In this document: in pieces, positions 49,138 through 58,185 of the stretch
Layout: each line of letters begins with the position of its first letter
Position numbering within the stretch: position 1 is the first letter of the stretch
Assembly (NCBI GenBank): GCA_900074745.1
Contig: LT598463.1
Location: 1,028,996 to 1,092,995, forward strand
Length of the DNA stretch: 64,000 bases
DNA from: Lachancea mirantina
Lineage: Eukaryota; Ascomycota; Saccharomycetes; Saccharomycetales; Saccharomycetaceae
Reading direction: 5' to 3'
Position numbers and translations under genes: made by a program
Notes under the pieces: generated by a model
Seen by the model: only the letters and a program-made list of their open reading frames with translations
Databases searched by the model: none
What the model was told of the DNA's origin: nothing

Positions 49138-49605
49138 ATGACCAAGTCCCCACATAGAGAATATGCAGGGTTTTTCCAGTTTTTGGCTTCAACAGCAGGT
49201 TTGATCTTTATACTTATATGGTCTATAATTCCTACATCTTACGAGTCGGAAAATCCGAGCGATGAGAGCTCCAATTGTCTCCGAAGTGTCTTACACACAT
49301 TACTGGATCTGTTACCGCAAAGGCATTGGATAGTAACCATCGAATGTATTGTTTTAATGGGAATGTTGGCAATTTATTTGGGTATTTTGACATACAACGA
49401 AGATGTGTTGACGGTGCCCTTGCATGACATTAGTACAATCACGGATCGCAAGGCTAAACTAGCGAAACCTAATACTTATGAAGAGTTCATTAAGAAGTAT
49501 GCATTTTCAGAAACTAGCGGTGTGCTTGACCTACCAGTTACGGATGTATGTAAAATGTTGTATGAGACTACAAACGGCAAGGATTTGCAAAATCCACCCA
49601 ATTAA
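49138..49605 (+). CDS. GPI19: GPI-GlcNAc transferase subunit Gpi19 (PIG-P)
   Basis: Small subunit of the complex that makes GlcNAc-PI, the first step of GPI-anchor synthesis, on the ER. The 155-residue product (S. cerevisiae 140) has the PIG-P layout: a transmembrane helix at about 11-31 (FFQFLASTAGLIFILIWSI), a short luminal loop, and a second helix at about 64-87, then a cytoplasmic PIG-P tail. It follows PPZ in the same direction as YDR437W follows YDR436W. It is the second GPI-pathway gene in the window. Confidence 0.93.
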   Translation: MTKSPHREYAGFFQFLASTAGLIFILIWSIIPTSYESENPSDESSNCLRSVLHTLLDLLPQRHWIVTIECIVLMGMLAIYLGILTYNEDVLTVPLHDISTITDRKAKLAKPNTYEEFIKKYAFSETSGVLDLPVTDVCKMLYETTNGKDLQNPPN

Positions 49606-49763
49606 CCAACTTATTGTACATATATGCAAAGAGTCAAAATCGTTTCTGACAGGAGTATCAATCCGCAAAGGCGATGGCAAGTGCAGCTTGAGCGTTGCGT
49701 ATCGGACGCAACTGAAAGACGTAAGTATTCGTAAGGCGAGATGAGATGACTACGCGCGCGAGT

Positions 49764-51407
49764 TCAACTTGATGTGAACCCGTGGCGGTTGTTTCTGTAG
49801 CCACCTCTTCCACGCTCGTTAGGGCCGTTTCCGTGGCCTCCTCTACCACCTCTTCCGCCTCTGCTGGAACCGGGACTTGGTCCTTCTCTTAAGAATCCAC
49901 TCGCAGGGCGAAATGCAGAATAAGGATTTTCGTCCCTACCATTATTGAACTTAGACTTGTGACGAGTATCGTCGAATTTTTTATTGGAAAATCCGCCTCT
50001 CCCTTGGGTTCCACCTCTCCCGCGTCCTCGATAGGAGCCACCGCCTCTATCGCCACGTCCACCGCGGTATCCGCCACGACCAGGGTACTCATTGCCATGA
50101 TGCGAGGATCGTTCGTGACCATGAGAGTCTTCGCGTCCGGTTGTTTTGAAAACAAAATCAGATTTGGGCTGGACTTCTTCGCCGTCAGTCTCTGTTGCTT
50201 CCTCGTCAGATTCTGTTTTGTCTTGTGGCTCTGAATTGGCTTCCTCGACCTCTGGCGATACGCTAGGCATAGCTTTTGCAGGCTCAAAATGCGGGGATGC
50301 GGCTGGGGTTGCCGCTAAGACAGATTTTTTCAGGATTGCAGAATAACTGATGGGTTGCGGCGCCATGGCTGTGCCGTGATGGCCATCCTGTGAGGCTCTT
50401 CTAAGTTTCTTCGTGTCTTCTATGTGTAATTCGTTCACCGTCTGTTCAATTTGCAAGATTTTGGTCTGCGTGTCTACCGGTTTTGCGTGGCCAAATGGAT
50501 TCTTTTTGGGGCTCGAGGATTGTTGTGGAGATCCATGAGCTACTTCGGCGCCGGGTCCCGATTGCTTGTGTTTAGGCTCCCGCTTTTGCTGCTGAGGCGG
50601 TAGCTGGCTATCTCTCTGTAGGTGTGAAGATTGTGCTCGGGAGTGCTGCGCTTGGGGATCATAAGACAAACCGGGATCGTCGGCCTCACTCAACAGCTTG
50701 GTTTTTGCCATATAATGCTGGAAATCGTCGTATTGAGCGGGAGTAACGTAGATATCGAACAGCTCGCGCAGTGGTGCACTCCAGTTGTCTAGAATCTTGT
50801 CCATGTCGCGCGCAGAGTACAGTTCCGTGAAGGCCACTTTTGAGTCACGTGTAAAGTTCAATTCAAAAACTCCTGTATTTTTCAAAGCAAGCCCAATGGG
50901 CGGCTTTTTGTTTAGCTCCCAAAATAGTTTGAGCTTCGAATACCGCGTGCATTTCGTATGAAACAGATCCTCGATGTCCGCTCGCGTGAACTTGGATGGC
51001 AGATGCGAAAACTTCACAATGTAGGGCTGACTTCGCATCCGTGGGCCGCCGCTCTCTGGCATCACGTTGCCTCGGCCCATTGGCCCCCGGGCCTCGCTTG
51101 TAGGCCCGCCCAGCTTGACCGGACCTTGCTTGAGCACGTCCAAACTCGTGGTGTTCGTAAGAGGTGACGATATTGATATCGCGTCCAGGTTGATCTCTTC
51201 CTCGTCCCACACAGAGTCTCCCAGTGTATTGTCGTTGAAGAACTCTTCTAGTGACATCTTCTTCTTGTTGCTGGTGCCATTGTTGCGATTTGCGTTTACC
51301 TCAGAACCTAAAGTGTGTTAGTTTGTTGATCAATACAAAAACGACGCGTCCTACGAGCTAAAACTGCCAAAAACACTGGAAAGACCGTCAAAATCAAACA
51401 TACCCAT
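49764..51407 (-). CDS. PSP2: RGG-motif translation/RNA protein Psp2, two exons
   Basis: Cytoplasmic RNA-binding protein with RGG repeats, tied to P-bodies and translation control. The main exon (49764-51307) contains MSLEEFFNDNTLGDSVWDEE, an eIF4B-like start, an RRM-like segment (PYIVKFSHLPSKFTRADIED), a disordered Gln/Ser-rich middle, and a C-terminal RGG domain. A first exon of only four bases, ATGG at 51404-51407, joins across a 96-nt intron with canonical GTATGT, AACTAAC and TTTAG signals. Spliced, the start reads MGSEVNANRNNGTSNKKK before MSLEEFF, giving 515 residues (S. cerevisiae 593). PSP2 (YML017W) also has a 5' intron. Without splicing, the internal ATG at 51257 would give 497 residues. 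Confidence 0.88.
51308..51403 (-). other. PSP2 intron
   Basis: A 96-nt intron on the minus strand: donor GTATGT directly after ATGG, branch AACTAAC at about 51317-51323, acceptor ACTTTAG ending at 51308. It splits the second codon (phase 1), and the joined frame runs into the main exon without a stop. Confidence 0.85.
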
Positions 51408-52136
51408 TCTAATCTTCAAACAATTGAATGCAACCTTAGTCAAAAGCTATACGCAATGCTATGTGCGTGAATTGCTTAACTTTTTTGTCTTAAGGAAGCC
51501 TGGTTTACCTTAGCAGTTCCCTCTTAATTTTCGCCACCTATTCAAGAAGCAGATGTTACCCGGCCGACTTCACGCTCATTACCGACCTACGCTGAGATCT
51601 TGATTTCAATTAACCAGCTGTCTCATCAACCTCTCATCGTCTCTTCAATCATGAAAGACCTCATTTTATCTCCAAAATGGCTCTATTATCACCATTCAGC
51701 GGTGTGCTTGCCTGACAAATTTAACACTGTTTTATTTGATTTTATGATATTTTCGTCTGTAAAAGGCGTGGAAAAACGTAGAAATGGTGTCAACATTATG
51801 TTCTCGAAATTTTCACCATGGCGAAGGAATTTTGGAACTATTTCAGACATTTAATAGGAGTCTTTGTGTTGCTCTCGGTGATTTCTCAATAGTTTCGTTA
51901 GTGATGTATACTGACAATACGATCACGTGAACGGTGTTTAATCGTGTCGCACTGACTTCTACCCGTACGCCTTTGCCGTTGTCAATCATTCGAAGCATGC
52001 CAAGCAAGGCTTAGCATTCCATTGGATGATTCTGCGAGAGCGCATTTACGTGGCATTTTTCTATGTATGTTTTTAAGAGATGAAGTACACCTCTCTTTAT
52101 AAGTTCGTTAGAGGTGCCTGATGCGAAACGTCGCAG
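51408..52136. other. Intergenic region PSP2 - ARC35 (729 bp)
   Basis: Both flanking genes are on the minus strand. No supported gene: an 84-codon plus-strand frame lacks a proper start. A Reb1-type TTACCCG at 51556-51562 belongs to the PSP2 promoter. This gap marks the end of the double synteny with S. cerevisiae chromosomes IV and XIII. Confidence 0.6.
51556..51562 (-). promoter_or_regulatory. Reb1-type site
   Basis: TTACCCG about 150 bp upstream of the PSP2 exon 1 ATG. Confidence 0.45.
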
Positions 52137-53093
52137 TCAATATACCATTTTCCGACCAGAGATTGTTCTTCTGGAAGCATCGCCTTGTGCATCGTCTTCT
52201 TCATCGACTTTGGCTCTGTTCAGCACCTTGATAAACGAATCGACCCTGTATCTCATTCTAGTATGCATAAACGCCTTGGAGCACTTAATGTGATAATGGA
52301 AATAGTTTCTGAACAAAGCCAAATGGCACACTGAGGAAAACTGGAGCTCTGGAGTTTGGAAATGGCGCGGGAACAGGACAAACGTGATGAAACGTTTGCT
52401 CCTCTCGGAGCGGCCCTGATTCACGACGCGGCTGATCTCGAGCGGTGCCTCGTGCGAAAACAGCACCTGGGGCGCAGACTGAATGCTCCGGTTTCTCTTC
52501 CTGGCGTCAACAAACTCTTGTAAGAACACTTTGCCGAACACTTTGTCGGTCTCGTCTTGGAAAAAGGTCTCAAAAATGACAGTGATACGGTCGTTTGAAG
52601 GCTTGATAAAAATATTCTCGTCGTCGCGGTACTGGATCTTGTGCACTTCGTCGGTCGAGTTTGAACCCTCTGGCAGCTGCATCAACTGCGCAACTTTGTC
52701 GAACGCAAGCTGGAACGGGAAACTCATTATGATGACTTTCAAAAGCGACAATTGCACAATAGCATCTGGTTGAAGCGCGGACAGATCGACTTGGAGTGTG
52801 AAATCGTAACCTGGCTCAGTCCGCGCTGCAGAGACACCTCCTAAACCCGAGTATTTTGTTAGAATGAATTCGACGAGTCCACTTCCGCATTGCGAGATAC
52901 TCTGCCACGCTTTCGTTCTGATACTCAACCACAAAACACCCTTGTTTTCCGGCGCGTTTGAAATGTGCAAAGTTGTGTAATCAAAGTCGGAAACTATACG
53001 GTCAAGGGTCAAAGGCGTGCCGTTGGTGTTGGCCTCCAGGGCCTCCGAAAGCGTCTTTTGAACCAGAAGATTATGGGGACGTAAGTGAAGCAT
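52137..53093 (-). CDS. ARC35: Arp2/3 complex subunit Arc35 (ARPC2)
   Basis: Core subunit of the actin-nucleating Arp2/3 complex at cortical patches. The 318-residue product (S. cerevisiae 342) begins [15 protein letters not shown] and contains [20 protein letters not shown] and the C-terminal helix segment with [26 protein letters not shown], seen as conserved short runs. ARPC2 has two alpha/beta domains and a long C-terminal helix, which fits. It is followed on the same strand upstream by MRPS12, as YNR035C and YNR036C are neighbours in S. cerevisiae. Confidence 0.95.
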   Translation of the reverse strand: MLHLRPHNLLVQKTLSEALEANTNGTPLTLDRIVSDFDYTTLHISNAPENKGVLWLSIRTKAWQSISQCGSGLVEFILTKYSGLGGVSAARTEPGYDFTLQVDLSALQPDAIVQLSLLKVIIMSFPFQLAFDKVAQLMQLPEGSNSTDEVHKIQYRDDENIFIKPSNDRITVIFETFFQDETDKVFGKVFLQEFVDARKRNRSIQSAPQVLFSHEAPLEISRVVNQGRSERSKRFITFVLFPRHFQTPELQFSSVCHLALFRNYFHYHIKCSKAFMHTRMRYRVDSFIKVLNRAKVDEEDDAQGDASRRTISGRKMVY

Positions 53094-53309
53094 GGTTTCT
53101 CGACCTCAATCAATGGCTGAACTGTTTGTAGCCCGCTTGTTTACCTGGTATGATTCTGGAAGCGATGCCCCTTTTCAGCAGTTTCTCAACCAGGCTGAAG
53201 TATTGGAGTTGATTGGGAAAAAGTTTATCACGTGATTTTTCTCTCGGTCATCGTATTGATAGTATATGGGATATGTACAGGTCCTAACGAATGGTTAACT
53301 TGCTTTTGA

Positions 53310-53777
53310 TTAGTCCTTCTGAGGCATCTTGACACCATATTTAGAACGGGAAGTGATCCTGTTAACGACTCCGCTGAGATCGCCGGCACCGCGCACGACG
53401 CGGTACTTGACACCGGGCAAGTCTTGACAACGGCCCCCACGAACGAAAACAATGCTATGCTCCTGTGCGTTGTGGCCTTCGCCCGGTATATATGCAGAAA
53501 TGACGTTCCCGTTGGTGAGGCGAACCCTACAAGCTTTTCTCTGTGCGGAATTAGGCTTTTTGGGCTTCAGCACCATTACTCTGAGAACGACACCCTTTCT
53601 GACGGGACAACGTTTGAGATCCGGTGACACAGTCTGTTTCTTGCGTTCTGGCGGCTTTGCGCCTCTTTTAATCTGGTTCAGTGTCGCCCACTGCGGACTG
53701 AACGCGGAAAACGGTCTCAAGGGCAGCGACCACCGCGTCAGCGCGGGAAGTGCGGAACGCGCGGCGAACGCGGGCAT
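53310..53777 (-). CDS. MRPS12: Mitochondrial ribosomal protein uS12m, Mrps12
   Basis: Decoding-centre protein of the small mitochondrial ribosomal subunit. From the ATG at 53777 it is 155 residues (S. cerevisiae 153), with an Arg/aromatic-rich targeting presequence ([17 protein letters not shown]). The mature uS12 starts at about ATLNQIKRG. The near-invariant [29 protein letters not shown] and [16 protein letters not shown] are present. The frame is open further upstream with in-frame ATGs at 53831 and 53912; the shortest form matches the family, so I prefer 53777. Confidence 0.95.
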   Translation of the reverse strand: MPAFAARSALPALTRWSLPLRPFSAFSPQWATLNQIKRGAKPPERKKQTVSPDLKRCPVRKGVVLRVMVLKPKKPNSAQRKACRVRLTNGNVISAYIPGEGHNAQEHSIVFVRGGRCQDLPGVKYRVVRGAGDLSGVVNRITSRSKYGVKMPQKD

Positions 53778-54337
53778 GACTCCTGCGATACGAATCGCAG
53801 GCTTTGTGTGCAAAAGGCCCACGGCAATCATAACGGCCGTAGCGTCTAAGAAGTCTCTGTACTTGTCGTCAGGACTGGCTTCGCTTCCCGATGGCTCGTC
53901 TACTATAGTCATTAGAGACAAATTTTTCAAAAAGATACAGCGTAAAAAGTGATATTCAAGGCTTGAGCGATAAGACGGCGAGCAAGTGAGAAGTCTAAAC
54001 CGCTACGTTGGCTAATGCAGTTCTTTTTCGGTGTTTATTTTAGCTGTGAATATTTCTCAGCCTATTCCAGCTTCTTTTCAGCCCCTGGTATGGAGATAGA
54101 AAATTCATAAAATCACAGAAATATTTTCCCGCGGGTTTGTCAAGCCATATCTTTTGGCCTTCCTTTCCGCTACAGTATTTATAGATGCTCCACTTTCTGT
54201 TAGGGTAGGCCTACGATAGGCGATTTGCTCAAGTTAGCGCTGTCGAAGTTACTAGTGTCGTAGTTATTGGTGACTAAATGTCACGTGATCGCGATGTCAG
54301 AATTAAATGAGAGATGGTTGAATAGAGGGTTCGAATC

Positions 54338-54470
54338 ACTCCTAGCAGGAAGACATGGAAGCTCAATGACCCAGTGGTGAACATAAGATCTTCGAAGCAC
54401 TGTCTTCGGACTACTAGGTTGATAGCGGACGTCTCACAGAGAGATTCTCAACACATACTTTGCTAGGAGT
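54338..54470. repeat. 133-bp segment bounded by perfect 10-bp inverted repeats
   Basis: ACTCCTAGCA (54338-54347) and TGCTAGGAGT (54461-54470) are perfect inverted copies. Inside lies a second pair, GAAGACA (54349-54355) and TGTCTTC (54401-54407). GGTTCGAATCA at 54328-54338, one base off the Pol III B-box GGTTCGANTCC, abuts the left arm. It could be a Pol III-driven structured RNA or a small inverted-repeat element. No target-site duplication is seen. Confidence 0.4.
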
Positions 54471-55217
54471 AAAAGTTAATAAAAAGATATAATATGACAA
54501 GAATTCTATTGAAGATGCGGTAACCAGGGGGCGTTATAGTGCCTTTATAACCACGGAGATGCATGCACCACTGTACCCGATACTCGGTGTATTTTATTTT
54601 TTGGAAAGACCAAAAACATTCAACCTGATCATTTGAAGACTATTTATCGACACCGATAAAACTTAAGAAATGTATTTCAAGAAAACTTATCAACAGTAAA
54701 GAAAACAAATACCACGAGCATACTTTTCGGAGTACCCGTATCTCACCCTATTTGACCCTTTACCTCTCGTAATAATTCAAACTCTCTTATGACGGCTGCT
54801 TAATCATATTTCCCCGCGAACGTACTTCGGCGAAAATTCGTTTCGCTGCATCGAACATGCTCACCTTGGCGATTATCTATGTAGCGGCGTAGCTGCGTAC
54901 AGCGCAGTTGTTTTGAAACGCACGAGTCTCTTTTCGTCTCGAACCTCGGCCAAGATTGCTCTAGGCTAGGTTGCCTGTCATCACTACGACAGTCGCTATG
55001 ACAGTATAGGCCGACATGACAAGACATGACATAACAGGACTGGGCAAAAAATGGACTAGGAGGATTGCTGCATCGGCGAAATAAGGGTCCGAAAGGCCCC
55101 GATTTGCTTTCGCAATCACAGGTCAGATTGCACTAAAGGCAAAAATTGCTGGAGACATTGCAGACGAACCATGAGCAGTGTCTAAGGTGGTGACATAAAC
55201 GCATATAAGGTAGAACG

Positions 55218-55225
55218 TATATAAA
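55218..55225 (+). promoter_or_regulatory. TATA box of the LEA-like gene
   Basis: A perfect TATATAAA lies 90 bp upstream of the ATG at 55315. Strong TATA boxes are typical of stress-induced yeast genes. Confidence 0.6.
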
Positions 55226-55314
55226 TCAGAGCAGTCTCTAGAATGGGGGCCACCTTGGTTGTCGATAATTGAGATTCAAAGCTCAGTCACACAAGCAGTA
55301 AACAGAATTAAAGT

Positions 55315-55938
55315 ATGATCAGCAAAGCAGTTTTGAGAAGATCGGCGTTGTGCGTCCTTAGACCATCGACGCTCTCTGCCCGGTCCGTCGTGGTATCTTC
55401 GGCTTTTGGACCCCAGAGGGCCGTCCACAACTCGAGTTCCAGCAACAGTAATATCGGTGATAAGGTGAGAGACACCCTTCAGGAGCTAAACAAGAAGATT
55501 GGGCAAGCGGCTGCCAGCGGCATTGAAAGTGCTGAGGGAGCGACGCATAAGGTCAGTGAGAAGGCACACGAGGCTTCTGAAGCGACCAAACACGGTCTCA
55601 ATGCTGTCAACAAGAAAGTAGGCCAGGCAGCTGCCGAAGGCATTGACAAGGCTCAACACAGCGCACATGAGGCTAAAGAGAACTTGAAGCAGCACGATTC
55701 TCCAGTGGAGGCTGGCAAAGAGGGTCTAGATGCTATTAACAAGAAGGCCGGCCAAGCGGCTGCGGACGGTATCGAGAAAGCGCAAAATGCGTCTAAAGAT
55801 GTACAGGACAAATGGAACAAGAGCGATCCTGCTACGAACTTTGCTGACCAATCTGCAGAGGCGGTGAACAAGGCTGGCAAGGAGGCTAAAAAGGGCGTGA
55901 AAAAGGCTGAGCAAATGGCTGAAAAGTACAAGAATTAA
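55315..55938 (+). CDS. Predicted mitochondrial LEA-like repeat protein
   Basis: I do not recognise an S. cerevisiae orthologue. The 207-residue product has an Arg/Ser-rich amphipathic N-terminus (about 1-40) like a mitochondrial presequence. The rest is very hydrophilic, Ala/Lys/Glu-rich and almost without aromatics. A motif N-K-K-x-G-Q-A-A-A-x-G-I-(E/D)-x-A occurs three times (from residues 59, 99 and 142), spaced 40 and 43 residues apart, with AKE/AHEA-type heptads between. This resembles group 3 LEA proteins, which are disordered in water and form amphipathic helices on drying or on membranes. Inferred role: matrix or inner-membrane protection under water stress or stationary phase. The strong TATA box agrees with inducible expression. 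Fold and location are predictions only. Confidence 0.75.
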   Translation: MISKAVLRRSALCVLRPSTLSARSVVVSSAFGPQRAVHNSSSSNSNIGDKVRDTLQELNKKIGQAAASGIESAEGATHKVSEKAHEASEATKHGLNAVNKKVGQAAAEGIDKAQHSAHEAKENLKQHDSPVEAGKEGLDAINKKAGQAAADGIEKAQNASKDVQDKWNKSDPATNFADQSAEAVNKAGKEAKKGVKKAEQMAEKYKN

Positions 55939-56150
55939 AAGCTTCAACGCATCCTTCTCTTATGACTTTACGCATAACGAACTTCACATGCACCAACGTA
56001 AGAAGCAAGGGTCTGGAGGGTTTTGGAATCTCGACGCTCCGTCAATAATTATGCTATGTAGGTAGGCTGGTGCCACTATTTGCAGTTGGAAAATGAAAAT
56101 ATATATTCACTCGAAACTAACAGCGAATTTGATATTCCTGTTACTTGGTT

Positions 56151-57347
56151 TTACGAATCCTCCGCTACTGCGGTTTGCTCAGGACCCCGTTCTTCCTCGA
56201 CTGATTCAATTTGGTTCCGTCTTTTAATTACTTCGATGTAATTGTGTGGTGCGTAACCAATGTCTCCACGTTTTGTTCGCACTTTCCACCACTGTGAAAC
56301 GTTCCCCAATGGATCATCTTTGCTTATTATGGCCATTAAATCACCCTTCTTGAGGGTCACCTCTATTTGCGGATTCTCGGGCGTAAAATCGTATATGGCT
56401 CTTCCAAATTCCAGATTGCGAGGGTCTAACGTACCGTCGCCTGAAATTCGCGTTCCCAGCTTACGGCTTTGGACGCGTGCCAGCCCCGTTATGAACTTAT
56501 TCAGCAAATAGGGGAAACCGAAAACTGCAGCAAGGAACACCAACAGCGGTTTCCAAGAAATACGTCTCTTGGGCCTCGCCTTGCCATCCGAAGCTTGGAA
56601 CCTATCAAACTCCTCGATGAGACCGGTTTTTTCGCCATTTTGAAGCGTTTTCGCTCTCTGAGGTGGCGAGCCCAATCTCCCGTTGCTCAGTTTGTATAAC
56701 ACCTTTTTTAGCACTTTCATCGCTGCAAAAATGCCGAAAAAGGACCCGACCATTTCCTTCAAGGAGGAAAACTGCTCGGCAACGGATATCATAGTGAAAA
56801 ATGAGTTGTGGGTTGCCATGTATGTGGCCTCTAGCATCTGTGCAAAACCAGCTACTGCTCCAATAAGCCCTTCGATGAGCTGAAACGTCGCCTGTGTAGA
56901 TTCGGCTAAATTTTGTGGGCCGTTGGCCCCGCCATTCATGCCATACATGCCACCGCCATAAGGTGTTCCAAATCCACCTCCATACATCGATCCGTAGCCT
57001 CCGCCGTACAGAGATCCATACCCACTTCCATACATGGAACCAAAACCCCCTCCATAAGGAGAGTTCCCGTAAGCACCACCGTACGCGGAGTTTCCATTGT
57101 AATACGATCCTATTCCGCCGTTCATGTTGTTTCGCATATGAGCTACGTTACTTGTGTTGGTAACAGACCCCAATCCGTCTGGCTTTTCAGGAAGGTCCGG
57201 CCTTCCGTCTGAAGCACTAGCATTGTCTGCTTGATTTGTTAAACTTGACACCGATGATCCTGCTATATTCACGTCCGGTTCGTTCGGAATATTAGCCTGA
57301 TTCGTCTCCCACGGTTTGGGACGCGGTAAGCTTGTTGAAGAGGACAT
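56151..57347 (-). CDS. PEX13: Peroxisomal import docking protein Pex13
   Basis: Peroxisomal membrane protein that with Pex14 docks the PTS1 and PTS2 receptors. The 398-residue product (S. cerevisiae 386) starts with the conserved LPRPKPWE. A Tyr/Gly-rich region follows (about 75-138; YGGGYGSMYGG-type repeats), the segment that forms the phase-separated YG mesh in the pore. Membrane helices lie at about 145-265 (STQATFQLIEGLIGAVAGF, then KPLLVFLAAVFGFPYLLNKF). A C-terminal SH3 domain (about 305-370; RAIYDFTPENP, WWKVRTKRGDIGYAPHNYIE) completes it. Next to MMR1 in the same direction, as in YLR190W/YLR191W. Confidence 0.96.
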   Translation of the reverse strand: MSSSTSLPRPKPWETNQANIPNEPDVNIAGSSVSSLTNQADNASASDGRPDLPEKPDGLGSVTNTSNVAHMRNNMNGGIGSYYNGNSAYGGAYGNSPYGGGFGSMYGSGYGSLYGGGYGSMYGGGFGTPYGGGMYGMNGGANGPQNLAESTQATFQLIEGLIGAVAGFAQMLEATYMATHNSFFTMISVAEQFSSLKEMVGSFFGIFAAMKVLKKVLYKLSNGRLGSPPQRAKTLQNGEKTGLIEEFDRFQASDGKARPKRRISWKPLLVFLAAVFGFPYLLNKFITGLARVQSRKLGTRISGDGTLDPRNLEFGRAIYDFTPENPQIEVTLKKGDLMAIISKDDPLGNVSQWWKVRTKRGDIGYAPHNYIEVIKRRNQIESVEEERGPEQTAVAEDS

Positions 57348-57544
57348 GATCCCACTTGCAACAAAAGGCTAACTGAGCTTGATAGAATAGCGGCTGAAAA
57401 CCCTGCCCTCTTCTCAATAGGAAGCAAATCTTCTTACCCCATCGAAGAATCAAGTTGAGTTCTTGGTCAGAATATCATTAAGCTGATCACTCCAATTTAT
57501 ACTTCGTATATAAATTATTAAAAGACCTAGCTTATCATCTAGAT

Positions 57545-57617
57545 GGGCGTGTGGCGTAGTTGGTAGCGCGCTCCCTTAGCATGGGAGAGGTCATCGGTTC
57601 GACTCCGGTCTCGTCCA
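57545..57617 (+). tRNA. tRNA-Ala (anticodon AGC)
   Basis: A 73-nt intronless cloverleaf beginning GGGCGTG and ending CGTCCA. The anticodon arm reads CTCCCTTAGCATGGGAG with AGC in the loop. The A box lies in TGGCGTAGTTGG and the B box is GGTTCGACTCC. Acceptor pairing GGGCGTG with TCTCGTCC includes G-U pairs as in other yeast tRNA-Ala(AGC), to which it is nearly identical. Confidence 0.97.
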
Positions 57618-57618
57618 A

Positions 57619-57628
57619 TTTTCTTTTT
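57619..57628 (+). terminator. Pol III terminator of tRNA-Ala
   Basis: TTTT at 57619-57622 and TTTTT at 57624-57628 immediately follow the tRNA; short T runs end Pol III transcripts. Confidence 0.85.
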
Positions 57629-58185
57629 GAATCTAACAATTACATGATTCTTCTGCGATGACTTCCTACAAATGGCAGGAAATAATCATGAGTCATAGAG
57701 TCTTGTAACTCGGTTTAACCAATTGGCTGCGGTTGACGTTGTAGCTGTTGTCTAAAACCTTCAAGAAATTATTCACATTTTCAAATATTTATTTAATGTT
57801 GCAGTGTGGAATACGTACTTTTAGTGCATCCTCCCGTCTGTATTTTGCAAGGACAGCGCTTGCGCTGGTGAATATTTAAGTCCTTTTTTATAATAGTCTG
57901 TGTTTAGTTACAAATTGTTCAATATATCGGAATAACGTAGAGAGTAAAACTATGCTCCACTGATGCTTGTCTAGTAGTTTGGAAATTAAATTAATGATGC
58001 ATAAAAGAAGTTCATGGAAAAGGTCGGTGTGGGTCGTGAACTGACTATCAACAGGGTGAAATTAAAGACGGGAATGTTATCTGGTTCGTATTGTAGGATC
58101 GTGTGCCTGGTTATTGTCTGCCTTTTTTGTTTCCTTTCCTGACTTATAATTCCCAGTCAGTAGTGTACTGAGATTGGTTCGTCAG

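Larger units (their letters stand above)
53778..55314. other. Intergenic region MRPS12 - LEA-like gene (1.5 kb)
   Basis: No supported coding gene. It holds the inverted-repeat segment at 54338-54470 with an adjoining B-box-like sequence, an AT-rich stretch (about 54475-54720), a GACATGACAA-type duplicated 10-mer at 55013-55032, a small hairpin at 54975-55004, and the TATA box of the LEA-like gene at 55218-55225. A 75-codon minus-strand ATG frame (54800-55027) has no recognisable features. Confidence 0.5.
57348..58185. other. Intergenic region PEX13 - MMR1 with tRNA gene
   Basis: An 838-bp AT-rich region that holds the tRNA-Ala gene at 57545-57617. The remaining 568 bp (57618-58185) show no further gene or motif. 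No solo LTR is seen near the tRNA gene, although such sites often attract Ty elements in yeasts. Confidence 0.6.

Noticed and set aside
54328-54338. tRNA gene at the GGTTCGAATC sequence
   Set aside because: No matching 5' acceptor strand, D arm or anticodon arm can be found upstream within tRNA distance. Kept only as a B-box-like motif.
54338-54470. MITE-type DNA transposon
   Set aside because: Inverted ends are present, but there is no target-site duplication and no second copy in the window, so a transposon cannot be claimed. The same applies to 60508-60639.
54270-54720. Centromere
   Set aside because: A CDEI-like CACGTG near 54282 and an AT-rich stretch are present, but I see no CDEIII-type TCCGAA core at the right distance, and the AT content is too low.
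54800-55027. 75-codon ATG-started minus-strand frame
   Set aside because: Composition is Arg/Cys/Ser-rich like random frames, with no signal peptide, membrane segment or known motif. Not strong enough to call a gene.
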